Positions 6,441-14,450 of a stretch of 64,000 nt of DNA are shown here, in pieces. Numbering within the stretch: position 1 is the first letter of the stretch; each line of letters opens with the position of its first letter. A model generated the notes under the pieces. The model was given only the letters and a program-made list of their open reading frames with translations, had not been told where the DNA came from and did no database searches. This DNA is from an uncultured Faecalibacterium sp. (GTDB taxonomy: Bacteria > Bacillota > Clostridia > Oscillospirales > Ruminococcaceae): positions 124,001-188,000 of the forward strand of contig CAKSWU010000002.1 of NCBI GenBank assembly GCA_934513205.1, read 5' to 3'. The position numbers and the translations under genes were made by a program.

Positions 6441-7742
6441 ATGAAGCGTTTTCTGCTTTGGATCGTGGGCGTGGCGCTGGGTGTCGTGGTGCTTTTGGGA
6501 GCCATGATGGGGGTCAGCTATGCCTTCACCACCCCGGGCAGCTGCCCGGACAGCGGGGTGCAGTTCGGCACCGAAGCGTTGGAGGTCAACGGCTCCTGCT
6601 GGCAGGTGCCGCTGGTCGGCGGCAAGCTGGACAAGGTCTTTGCCAGCCCCGCCACCCTGACGGTGCAGAAGCTGGGAGCCCTGTACACCGCCCACCCGGA
6701 CTTTCTGCTGCCGGACTGGTCGGCGTATACCGTCCTGACCATCCGTACCGCGCAGGGCGGCACGGTGTTTGAGGGCACCGTCAGCGAGTACCAGACCTTC
6801 TTGTTCCCGGCAAACGGGGATTACAAGGCGGAGCTGGTCGTCTGGCGGGTGCCCAAGGGGGGCATCGTGTCCCGGTTCGAGGGCGGCAGCACCGGCCAGC
6901 TGCGCAAAAATCTGGGACTGGAAAAACCCGCAAAGCCCACCGGCTGGTATCGGTACAGCTTCCGATTCACCCTGCAGGCCAGCGCGGAGGTGGCCCTTTC
7001 TGCCGAGCGTGTGGAGCAGGGCGGCACGGTGGGCCTGCGCGTCTCCGGCATGACCGGCAGCGAGGCACCCGTGGTGGACACCGACCTTGGCAGCGTGCAG
7101 TGCGTCCGTGCCCCCGATGGCTGGCGCGCCTACATCCCGGCGGCCTACAATGCCTCCTCCGGCGGGCACGAGGTGCGCATCACGGTGAACGGCGAGACCC
7201 TGACAAGGTCTGTCATCGTCCTGCCCAGGGATTTTGGCACCGTGGAGGTGGAGCAGGAGCCTGCTGCCTCGGAGGAAGCCAATGCCCAGTTCCGGAACAG
7301 CATCTGGCCCCTGTACGAGCAGCCCGCAGGCCAAAAGCAGTGGCAGGGCGGCTTTGTCTGCCCGGTGGAAAGCTATACCGTCCGGGTGAACTACGGACAG
7401 GTGAAGGTGCAGGACGGTCAGCAGGGCAGCCGCTCCAATTCCACCGCCCTTGACACCATCCCCGGCGAGCCCTGCCGCGCTCCGGCGGGCGGCACCGTGG
7501 TGTTTGCAGGCAATTTGGAACTTACCGGAAGCACGGTGGTCATCGACCACGGCTGCGGCATGCGCAGCTATCTGTACGGCCTGCAGGAGCTTTCGGTCAG
7601 CAAGGGACAGACCGTGGAACCGGGGCAGGCTGTGGGCGTGCTGGGCACGGAATTGACCATGGACTTCAAGCTGGGCAGCAAGAGCGTGGACCCGTGGCGG
7701 CTGTTCCAGACCTCCGGCGGACTGTTCTGGAAGGAAGCCTGA
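6441..7742 (+). CDS. Membrane-anchored protein with inactive-looking M23/LytM domain
   Basis: A 433-residue protein with an N-terminal membrane helix or signal (about 5-28), a long extracellular beta-rich region, and a C-terminal M23-like fold (about 325-430). The fold is recognisable from APAGGTVVFAG, TVVIDHGCGMRSYLYGL, the GQTVEPGQAVGVLG turn and a VDPW end. The zinc and catalytic residues are absent: the HxxxD site reads NSTALD, YxHL reads YLYGL, and LHFE reads MDFK. It may act as a binding or activator domain like EnvC/NlpD-type degenerate LytM proteins; this is inference. Ribosome site GAGGAG at 6429. Confidence 0.75.
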   Translation: MKRFLLWIVGVALGVVVLLGAMMGVSYAFTTPGSCPDSGVQFGTEALEVNGSCWQVPLVGGKLDKVFASPATLTVQKLGALYTAHPDFLLPDWSAYTVLTIRTAQGGTVFEGTVSEYQTFLFPANGDYKAELVVWRVPKGGIVSRFEGGSTGQLRKNLGLEKPAKPTGWYRYSFRFTLQASAEVALSAERVEQGGTVGLRVSGMTGSEAPVVDTDLGSVQCVRAPDGWRAYIPAAYNASSGGHEVRITVNGETLTRSVIVLPRDFGTVEVEQEPAASEEANAQFRNSIWPLYEQPAGQKQWQGGFVCPVESYTVRVNYGQVKVQDGQQGSRSNSTALDTIPGEPCRAPAGGTVVFAGNLELTGSTVVIDHGCGMRSYLYGLQELSVSKGQTVEPGQAVGVLGTELTMDFKLGSKSVDPWRLFQTSGGLFWKEA

Positions 7743-7748
7743 AAAAAT

Positions 7749-7776
7749 TGTAACGTTTCCTCTTTTTGTGCGTTAT
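7749..7776 (+). promoter_or_regulatory. Candidate ECF-sigma promoter of the anti-sigma/sigma pair
   Basis: TGTAACGTTT at 7749 carries the AAC core typical of ECF -35 elements. Sixteen bases after TGTAAC comes CGTTAT (7771), an ECF-like -10. The arrangement suggests that the sigma factor at 8508 drives its own operon. Confidence 0.5.
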
Positions 7777-7812
7777 TGGGGTGAACCGACCTGAAAAAAG
7801 GAGGAAAAGAAA

Positions 7813-8505
7813 ATGAAACAGGAATGTGAAGTCGTCCGGGACCTGCTGCCGCTGTACGCCGAGCACATGGCAAGTCCGGCCAGTACGGCACTGGTGGAAG
7901 AGCATTTGCAGGAATGCGAAGCCTGCCGCGCCGCGCTGGAGCAGATGGAAAAGCCGGTGCCGGTGCAGCCGGAACCCCAGCCGGATGCACCGCTGCGGAG
8001 CATCCGAAAGACCCTGCAGAAAAAGAGCATCCGCATAGCGGCGGCAGCGGTCCTGACAGTGCTGTGCGCTTTTGGGCTGGTGTTCTGGATGGGCGGCGCA
8101 AAAACGCCGGTGACGGCGGAGGAAGCCGGGATTTGGCTCTACAACAAAAAGGAGGATGGCGCAAACCTCTGCGTGCTGGAAGTGCAGGGCGAGAATGTCC
8201 GGCTGGAGACCGAGGGCGGGTTCAGCTGGGGCAAGGAATACATCACCGTCCGGGCCATGCGGTATACCTTCCCCGGCCTCCATGCCGCGCTGACAAAGCT
8301 GACCGGCTCCGAGACCGTGTCCACAGAGATCGCCGTCTCCCGCACCCAGGTACTGGCCGTGGAGTGCGCCGATGAGATCTGCTACTACCGCGATGGTCAG
8401 CGGGTGGAGCGGTTCATCCTGAAAAAAGAGGATGGAACGCAGACCTATGTTTACGAATCTGAGGATGTGGTCACACAGGAACAAGGCGTGTTTGAGAAGG
8501 GCTGA
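7813..8505 (+). CDS. Zinc-finger anti-sigma factor (membrane)
   Basis: 230 residues. The N-terminus holds a zf-HC2 anti-sigma domain with Cys5 and the H31-x3-C35-x2-C38 site. After a proline-rich linker comes one membrane helix (about 75-95) and an extracytoplasmic domain of about 135 residues with no recognised family. It should sequester the sigma factor encoded 2 bases downstream and sense an envelope signal. The gene order is the reverse of the usual sigma-then-anti-sigma order. Ribosome site AAAAGGAGG at 7796-7804. Confidence 0.88.
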   Translation: MKQECEVVRDLLPLYAEHMASPASTALVEEHLQECEACRAALEQMEKPVPVQPEPQPDAPLRSIRKTLQKKSIRIAAAAVLTVLCAFGLVFWMGGAKTPVTAEEAGIWLYNKKEDGANLCVLEVQGENVRLETEGGFSWGKEYITVRAMRYTFPGLHAALTKLTGSETVSTEIAVSRTQVLAVECADEICYYRDGQRVERFILKKEDGTQTYVYESEDVVTQEQGVFEKG

Positions 8506-8507
8506 CT

Positions 8508-8993
8508 ATGGACATTGAAACCATTTACCGGCTCTATTTCCGGGACGTGTACCTGTTTCTGCAGGGCCTGACCCGCTCGGAGACACTGGCCGAAGAGCTG
8601 ACCCAGGAGACCTTCTTCAAGGCGCTGGACGGCCTGAAGAACTTTGACGGAAAACAGGATGTGCGGGCGTGGCTGTTCACCGTGGCGCGCAATGCCTACT
8701 ACGACCACTGCCGCCGCGCAAAACATGCCGTCCCGCTGGAGGATGCCGAAGCAAACGCCGCCGATGCCCCGGACATCGCGCAGCTGCTGGTGGACAAGGA
8801 CGCCGCCTTTACGGTGCATCAGTGCCTGCACGCGCTGGAAGAGCCTTACAAAGAGGTATTCAGCCTGCGGGTGTTCGGCGAACTGCCCTTTGAGAGCATC
8901 GGGGCCATTTTCGGGCACAACGCCGCGTGGGCGCGGGTGACCTATTACCGCGCCAAGACCCGGCTGCAGTCGATGCTGGAAAGATCAGAGTGA
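8508..8993 (+). CDS. ECF-family RNA polymerase sigma factor
   Basis: 161 residues with sigma region 2 (about 10-75, including EELTQETFFKALDGL and VRAWLFTVARNAYYDHCRR) and region 4 (about 105-157, a helix-turn-helix around ELPFESIGAIFGHNAAWARV). There is no region 3 and no extra C-terminal domain, so it is a classical ECF sigma. The start codon follows the stop of the anti-sigma gene by 2 bases, implying translational coupling. Targets are unknown apart from the likely self-promoter at 7749. Confidence 0.93.
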   Translation: MDIETIYRLYFRDVYLFLQGLTRSETLAEELTQETFFKALDGLKNFDGKQDVRAWLFTVARNAYYDHCRRAKHAVPLEDAEANAADAPDIAQLLVDKDAAFTVHQCLHALEEPYKEVFSLRVFGELPFESIGAIFGHNAAWARVTYYRAKTRLQSMLERSE

Positions 8994-9015
8994 CATTCCC
9001 TATCTCAGCATAAAA

Positions 9016-9050
9016 AGCAAGCCCCCGACCCAAACGGTCAGGGGCTTGCT
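9016..9050. terminator. Bidirectional terminator after the sigma gene
   Basis: AGCAAGCCCCCGACC pairs with GGTCAGGGGCTTGCT, with A-rich sequence before it. It lies between the convergent sigma gene and the GLUG lipoprotein gene. Confidence 0.75.
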
Positions 9051-9080
9051 GCGTTTGTTCCGGTGTTCCGGCGGTCCTCG

Positions 9081-11273
9081 TCAAGAGAGCAGCGAAGCGG
9101 CAAGCTGCTGGGCCTGCTGCGGGGTCACCTGCTGCACATTGCGCACGAACTTCGAGGTGTTTTTTGCGTAAATGGCGTTTACAGCCACGGGAGCGTTTTC
9201 CACATAGGAGCAGTTGGTGAATTTTTCGTTCTTATACTTAGACTGCAGCCCATAGGAGCACAGGCCGTAGATCGAAGCGGCAAACACCTGAACCGTGCCC
9301 TCCTGCGTGGTCAGCTCTGCGGTGCTGTAAACCGGCACCATGCTGCTGTCCAGCAGAGTGGAACCGGTGTTCAGGCAGTTGTCCAGCACGCAGCGGAAGC
9401 TCACCGCCACAATGCCGCCGGTGCAGGGGCCGCCCAACACAGTGGCCAGCTTGTCGTCCGTGGTGGTGTTTTCGTCCGGCGTTACGGTGCCGCCGGACGG
9501 CGCAAAGGATGCAAGGTTTTTGGCACCATCGCCGTACACGATATTGCCGCGGTTCACGGTGTTGGTAATGGTGCAGGCGGGGGTCTTCCGCTCGGTGTCC
9601 ACATAGCCGATCACACTGCCGCCCAGAATGCCGCCCAGGCGGCCGCTGGTGGTGACAGAGCACACCGTGCCGGTGTTTTCGCACTTGTCGATCACGATGT
9701 TTTCCTCTTCATCGTTGGCGGTCAGTGCACCCAGAATGCCGCCGGCCATCATCTGTTGCACGGTCACGGTGCCGGTGTTGCGGCAGGAACGGATCGTCAG
9801 TGTTCCGCCCCGGCCAACCAACGAAAGGAGCAGGCCGCCGCCCAGGATGCCGCCGGCACTGTTCTGGGCCGATACGGCACCGCTGTTGGTGCAGCGCAGG
9901 ATCTGGCAGGTGGTCACCTTTCGGCTCGGCTCATTGGTAATGCCCACAAGGCCGCCCACCCAGGTGCAACCGGTCACCACGCCGGTGTTGGTGCAGTCCT
10001 GCATGGTAAATTCCAGGTGGCCGGGGTCCAAATCACCGATCAGGCCGCCGGTGTAGAGCTGGCCGGTCACGCTGCCCTCATTGCGGCAGCTGTTCAGTTC
10101 CAGGGTGCCTTCCTTGCCGGGATGGTAGACACTGCCGATCAGGCCACCGGTACTTTCAGCACCCGCTGCATCTGCGCAGACCGCGCCCTGATTGACGCAG
10201 TTTTCAAACCGGGTCGGGACTTCCGAGGTGCTGATGTTCAACAAACCTGTAATGCCGCCAACATCAGCGTCTTTGCCCAGGCTGGTAACGGTGCCAAGGT
10301 TTGTGCAGCCCGTTATGGTCGAGCCTTCCCGTACCCAGGCTGCCACGCCGCCCAGATAGCCGTCTGCAGAAGAAAGATCTCCGTAGTTGACGCAGTTTTC
10401 TACAATGCCTTTTTTCACACTACCAACAATACCGCCGATGCTCGTGCAGCCGCCCTGCGCAGAGACACTGCCGGAAAAGCTGCAGCCGCGGATCACCGGG
10501 GTGGGAACAGGGTCGGCATCCTTTTTAAGGCTGGAGGAGGTGAGGTCTCCGTAGAAAGTACCGACCAAACCGCCCAGATCCACCGAATGGAACTCCGGCT
10601 CAGAGGAGAACAGCTGCGAATCGGTCACGGTGCAGTTTTCCAGATCGCTGCAGAGGCTGCTGCCGACCAGAATGCTCACATTATTGCTGTTGCCAACTTC
10701 CACCACCCGGCACCGGGTCATGGTCAGGTTGCAAATGGTGGCACCGGACAGGGAACGGAACAGGCCGACATCCAGCAGCTGATCCGAAGTATCGTAGATG
10801 TACAGGCCGGAAATGGTGTGGCCCTGGCCGTCAAAATGCCCGCGGAAGTCCTCGATGGGCTGCCAGCCGTATTCGGGGGCCTTTTCTGCCCACTGGTCAA
10901 AATCGGCAGTGTCGTTCAGGGCAATGTCCGCCGTCAGCACATACCAGGCGGTGGAAAAATCGTACCGCGCCGTGGACGAGCCGAGAGTTTCCGTTTCATC
11001 CTTCCCCGGCCGCCGGGTGTTCTCGTACAGCAGGGCCAGCTGCTCTGCCGTGGCGATCTGATAGGGGTCGCTCTCGGTGCCGGTGCCGCCTGCAAAGGCA
11101 TCGGCGGGCTGGATGGCGGAAGGGGCCACCAGCGCCGGGTCCACCTCGACCGTCCGGGGCGTGATGGAAGCAGCCGGAGCGCTGGCTGCCTTGGAAGATG
11201 CGGGTGCGCCGCCGCAGCCCGCAAGGCCCAGCAGCAGCGCCGCCGCAAGGACGCCGCAAAGGATTCGCTTCAT
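9081..11273 (-). CDS. GLUG-repeat surface lipoprotein
   Basis: A 730-residue exported lipoprotein. Its signal peptide ends in the lipobox LAGC with the lipidated Cys at residue 20, followed by a Ser/Ala-rich spacer. From about residue 60 it carries TESDPYQIATAEQLALL, the typical opening of GLUG-type beta-helix proteins, then many repeats of the kind GG(L/I)(V/L)G separated by CxNxGxV strands (about 200-650). Such proteins are cell-surface beta-helices, often with adhesin roles; the ligand here is unknown. The ATG at 11273 follows GAGGAGG; an upstream in-frame start lacks a ribosome site. Confidence 0.85.
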   Translation of the reverse strand: MKRILCGVLAAALLLGLAGCGGAPASSKAASAPAASITPRTVEVDPALVAPSAIQPADAFAGGTGTESDPYQIATAEQLALLYENTRRPGKDETETLGSSTARYDFSTAWYVLTADIALNDTADFDQWAEKAPEYGWQPIEDFRGHFDGQGHTISGLYIYDTSDQLLDVGLFRSLSGATICNLTMTRCRVVEVGNSNNVSILVGSSLCSDLENCTVTDSQLFSSEPEFHSVDLGGLVGTFYGDLTSSSLKKDADPVPTPVIRGCSFSGSVSAQGGCTSIGGIVGSVKKGIVENCVNYGDLSSADGYLGGVAAWVREGSTITGCTNLGTVTSLGKDADVGGITGLLNISTSEVPTRFENCVNQGAVCADAAGAESTGGLIGSVYHPGKEGTLELNSCRNEGSVTGQLYTGGLIGDLDPGHLEFTMQDCTNTGVVTGCTWVGGLVGITNEPSRKVTTCQILRCTNSGAVSAQNSAGGILGGGLLLSLVGRGGTLTIRSCRNTGTVTVQQMMAGGILGALTANDEEENIVIDKCENTGTVCSVTTSGRLGGILGGSVIGYVDTERKTPACTITNTVNRGNIVYGDGAKNLASFAPSGGTVTPDENTTTDDKLATVLGGPCTGGIVAVSFRCVLDNCLNTGSTLLDSSMVPVYSTAELTTQEGTVQVFAASIYGLCSYGLQSKYKNEKFTNCSYVENAPVAVNAIYAKNTSKFVRNVQQVTPQQAQQLAASLLS

Positions 11274-11375
11274 GGTCAGAACCTCCTCTTTTTTGGCGCA
11301 GAGCCTTCTGCGCCGCAGTGGAAAAGCATACACCCCAATGATAGAGACTTCAAAACCGGATTGCAAGAGAACAGC

Positions 11376-11416
11376 AAAAAAAGCCGTGCTCCCGGCAGCA
11401 GACCGGAAACACGGCT
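11376..11416 (-). terminator. Terminator of the aldo/keto reductase
   Basis: AGCCGTG and CACGGCT arms enclose a second short CCGG stem. On the minus strand the hairpin is followed by a run of T residues. Confidence 0.7.
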
Positions 11417-11435
11417 CAAACAAGGCAAAACAGGG

Positions 11436-12419
11436 TCAGGAAATGGAATCCACATCCCACTTCATGCGGACGGCGTCGGCACCGTCCAGCTTGATGTGCA
11501 GCGCACCGGCGTTGTCCAGTACCTGCTCCGGCTTGCGGGCACCGCACAGAACGTGCAGCCCCGGGATCATGCGGGCGGTCAGGGCGATGACCAGCTGCGC
11601 CATGGTGCAGTCGTACTTTTCGGTCAGGTCGTCCCACTTTGCCAGAAGCTCCAGCGCCTGTGCCCGGCGGGCAGGCTGGAAGCAGGGGTTGGTGTTGCGG
11701 GTGCTGCCCTCCGGGTAGGTGGTGTCCATGGTCACCTTGCCGGTCAAAAGCCCCTGCTCCAGCGGGGAGTAAGCCTGTACCGACACGCCCAGCTCCTTGC
11801 AGGTGGGCAGCAGCTGCTTTTCAATGCGGCGGGTCAGCAGGCTGTACTTTTCCTGAATGACGTCCAGCTGACCGTACTTGCAGTAGCCCCGGATGATGTC
11901 TGCGGTGACGTTGGACGCACCGATGGCGCGGATCTTGCCCTGCTCCTTCAGCTTCATCATGGCTTCCACCGTCTCTTCCAGCGGATACAGACCGAAATCC
12001 GGGCTCTGCCAGTGGGTGTACAGCACGTCCAGATGGTCGGTGCCCAGACGGCGCAGGCTGTCCTCCACATCCTCGATGATGCTCCGGGCGGAAAGGTCGC
12101 GGTACACCGTCACCCCGTCCACCACCTTGTGCAGGATGGGGGTCTCGTGCCGCCACTCCAGGCCGCACTTGGTGGACAGCACCACCTTGTCGCGGTCGAT
12201 GTGCTTCAGCGCCTCGCCCACCACTTCCTCGCTGTGGTACAGCCCGTAGATGGGTGCGGTGTCGATCCACTGGATGCCCTGCTCCACGGCAGTCTGGATG
12301 GCTTTTACAGACAGGGCATCGTCGTTATCGCCCCACCATGCACCGCCGCCGATGGCCCAGGTGCCCATGCCAAGGAAGGGCACCGAAATGCCGCTCTTGC
12401 CGATGTTGATGTTTTGCAT
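11436..12419 (-). CDS. Aldo/keto reductase
   Basis: A 327-residue NAD(P)H-dependent oxidoreductase with the (alpha/beta)8 fold. The catalytic tetrad is visible: Asp and Tyr in IDTAPIYG (about 46-53), Lys in STKCGLEW (about 80) and His in YTHWQSP (about 130). Its nearest style is the YghZ/YajO or general stress AKR group (FLGMGTWAIGGGAWWG start). The substrate is unknown. The start at 12419 follows GGAGGG; an upstream in-frame ATG has no ribosome site. Single gene downstream of prfC, separated from it by a terminator. Confidence 0.93.
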   Translation of the reverse strand: MQNINIGKSGISVPFLGMGTWAIGGGAWWGDNDDALSVKAIQTAVEQGIQWIDTAPIYGLYHSEEVVGEALKHIDRDKVVLSTKCGLEWRHETPILHKVVDGVTVYRDLSARSIIEDVEDSLRRLGTDHLDVLYTHWQSPDFGLYPLEETVEAMMKLKEQGKIRAIGASNVTADIIRGYCKYGQLDVIQEKYSLLTRRIEKQLLPTCKELGVSVQAYSPLEQGLLTGKVTMDTTYPEGSTRNTNPCFQPARRAQALELLAKWDDLTEKYDCTMAQLVIALTARMIPGLHVLCGARKPEQVLDNAGALHIKLDGADAVRMKWDVDSIS

Positions 12420-12510
12420 ATACTTTACCCTCCATGCCAGCAGTGTTCCCCGCAATGGGAACCTCTCATTCAAAAGCTGGCATTTTTCGTTGTATTTTTT
12501 GTGTTTTATA

Positions 12511-12553
12511 AAAAAGAGCCGCAGCTGCGGGATATTCCCGCACCGCAGCTCTC
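12511..12553 (-). terminator. prfC terminator
   Basis: A stem of about 16 pairs (GAGCCGCAGCTGCGGGA with its near complement, 3-base loop). On the minus strand it is followed by TTTTTTATAA. Confidence 0.85.
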
Positions 12554-12560
12554 TTTCAGC

Positions 12561-14165
12561 TTAGAGATTGCCGAACTCGCTCAGCTGCAGGGTCTCGTTG
12601 TGGGTCTCCGCCCAGCGCACCGCCCAGTCGGAGGTGAACAGCAGCAGACGGTTGCCCTTCATATCCTCCACAGCCTTGGTGTCGCTGGTCAGGTCCAGAT
12701 CCCGCAGGTTGTAGGTGTCGGGGTCGTTCTGCACCCAGCGCAGCTGCTCAAAGGGCAGCTGCTGCATGCGGATCTCCACGTTGTACTCGGTGTTCAGGCG
12801 GTACTCCAGCACTTCCAGCTGCAGCACGCCGACCACGCCGACCACCACTTCTTCCATGCCGCCGCCCACTTCGCGGAAGATCTGGATGGCGCCTTCCTGC
12901 GCGATCTGCTCCATACCCTTCACGAACTGCTTGCGCTTCATGGTGTCCTTCTGCTCAATGCGGGCAAAGTGCTCCGGGGAGAAGGTGGGGATGCCCGCGA
13001 ACTGGACCTTCTTCTTGCCGGTGCACAGGGTGTCGCCGATGGAGAAGATGCCCGGGTCGAACAGGCCGATGATATCACCGGCATAGGCCTCGTCCACGAT
13101 GGCACGGTCCTGCGCCATCAGCTGGGTGCCGGTGGCCAGCTTGATGTTCTTGCCCTCCTGCACATGGTAGGCCTCCATGCCGCGCTCGAACTTGCCGGAG
13201 CAGATGCGCATAAAGGCAATGCGGTCGCGGTGGGCTTTGTTCATGTTGGCCTGAATTTTAAAGATGAAAGCGGAGAACTCGTCCCGGCAGGGGTCCACCG
13301 GCTCGCCGGTCAGGCTGTCCACGCGGGCCAGCGGGGTGGGGGTGAGCCGCAGGAAGTTTTCAAGGAAGGGCTCCACGCCGAAGTTGGTCAATGCGGAGCC
13401 GAAGAACACGGGGCTCAATTCGCCGCGCAGCACCTTGTCCAGATCAAACTCCTCGGCAGCGCCGTCCAGCAGCTCGATCTCGTCCACCAGCTGCTGGTGC
13501 AGATAGGGGGTCAGCAGCTCGTCCAGCGTGGGGTCGCCCAGCTCGGCGGTGATCTCGTCCACCTTCTTCACGCCGTTGGCGCGGCCATCGCTGGAAAAAG
13601 CCAGCACCTTGCGTGCGTTGCGGTCGAACACACCCTTGAACTCCTTGCCGCAGCCGATGGGCCAGTTCATGGGGTAGGTTTTGATGCCAAGGATCTCCTC
13701 GATGTTCTCCATCAGCTCAAAGGGGTCGCGGGCTTCGCGGTCCATCTTGTTGATGAAGGTAAAAATGGGGATGTGGCGCAGGGTGCAGACCTTGAACAGC
13801 TTGATGGTCTGCGCCTCAACGCCCTTTGCGGCGTCGATGACCATGACGGCAGAGTCTGCCGCCATCAGGGTGCGGTAGGTATCCTCCGAGAAGTCCTGAT
13901 GGCCCGGAGTGTCCAGAATGTTCACGCACTTGCCCGCGTAGTTGAACTGCAGCACCGAAGAGGTGACCGAAATACCACGCTGCTTTTCGATGTCCATCCA
14001 GTCGGACACGGCGTGCTTGGCGCTCTGCTTGCCCTTGACGGAGCCTGCCTGATTGATGGCTCCGCCGTACAGCAGCAGCTTTTCGGTAAGGGTGGTCTTG
14101 CCCGCGTCGGGGTGGCTGATGATGGCGAACGTCCTGCGGCGTTCGATCTCTTCACGATTTGTCAT
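12561..14165 (-). CDS. prfC: Peptide chain release factor 3
   Basis: A GTPase that recycles RF1/RF2 from the ribosome after termination. The 534-residue protein shows G1 SHPDAGKTTLTEKLL (about 16-30), the effector region with RGISVTSSV, G3 DTPGHQDF, G4 NKMDRE, and C-terminal EF-G-like domains. The length fits the family (about 525). The ATG at 14165 has AGGAG 11 bases upstream; the extra upstream codons have no ribosome site. Single gene. Confidence 0.97.
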   Translation of the reverse strand: MTNREEIERRRTFAIISHPDAGKTTLTEKLLLYGGAINQAGSVKGKQSAKHAVSDWMDIEKQRGISVTSSVLQFNYAGKCVNILDTPGHQDFSEDTYRTLMAADSAVMVIDAAKGVEAQTIKLFKVCTLRHIPIFTFINKMDREARDPFELMENIEEILGIKTYPMNWPIGCGKEFKGVFDRNARKVLAFSSDGRANGVKKVDEITAELGDPTLDELLTPYLHQQLVDEIELLDGAAEEFDLDKVLRGELSPVFFGSALTNFGVEPFLENFLRLTPTPLARVDSLTGEPVDPCRDEFSAFIFKIQANMNKAHRDRIAFMRICSGKFERGMEAYHVQEGKNIKLATGTQLMAQDRAIVDEAYAGDIIGLFDPGIFSIGDTLCTGKKKVQFAGIPTFSPEHFARIEQKDTMKRKQFVKGMEQIAQEGAIQIFREVGGGMEEVVVGVVGVLQLEVLEYRLNTEYNVEIRMQQLPFEQLRWVQNDPDTYNLRDLDLTSDTKAVEDMKGNRLLLFTSDWAVRWAETHNETLQLSEFGNL

Positions 14166-14244
14166 AAGTTGTAGATCTCCTGATAAACCTGCCGTGGAGC
14201 AGGAAGTGGATTTTTGCATTCAGTATGTCCGGTTGGACTTTGCC

Positions 14245-14389
14245 GGGCTCGCCCTCTCCGTCAGTTCGCTTCGCTCACTGCCACCTCTCCCAAAGGGAGA
14301 GGCCTTGGCAAAGAGATGAAGTTTGCGTGGATTGCCAAGGGCTCCCCCTTTGGGGGAGCTGGCGCGTCAGCGCCTGAGAGGGCGAGGCC
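14245..14389. repeat. Composite palindromic repeat R1, full copy 1
   Basis: A 145-base nested palindrome. The outer arms are GGCTCGCCCTCTC (left) and GAGAGGGCGAGGCC (right). Inside are CCTCTCCCAAAGGGAGAGG, a central stem CCTTGGCA/TTGCCAAGG, and GCTCCCCCTTTGGGGGAGC followed by GCGTCAGCGC. Most of it matches the element at 32367 block for block. It has no coding capacity and sits between prfC and the methyltransferase gene, so it resembles a REP/BIME-like or MITE-like element. Confidence 0.8.
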
Positions 14390-14420
14390 GTCTTTTTACA
14401 CATACGCACCTTATTTTATC

Positions 14421-14450
14421 CGAAAACGCTCCATAATGCAAGTGTTTTCG
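14421..14450 (-). terminator. Weak hairpin after the GNAT-MnmM gene
   Basis: CGAAAAC and GTTTTCG arms with a 16-base loop. On the minus strand the hairpin is followed by GATAAAATAA. It is a possible but weak terminator. Confidence 0.4.

Noticed and set aside
9063..14174. A 1703-codon open frame on the plus strand
   Set aside because: It runs antisense to three well-supported genes (GLUG lipoprotein, aldo/keto reductase, prfC). Long antisense frames are expected in GC-rich genes. There is no ribosome site and no recognisable domain.
14221..14450. Coding frames across the R1 element near prfC
   Set aside because: They translate palindromic repeat DNA, have no ribosome site and differ between copies.
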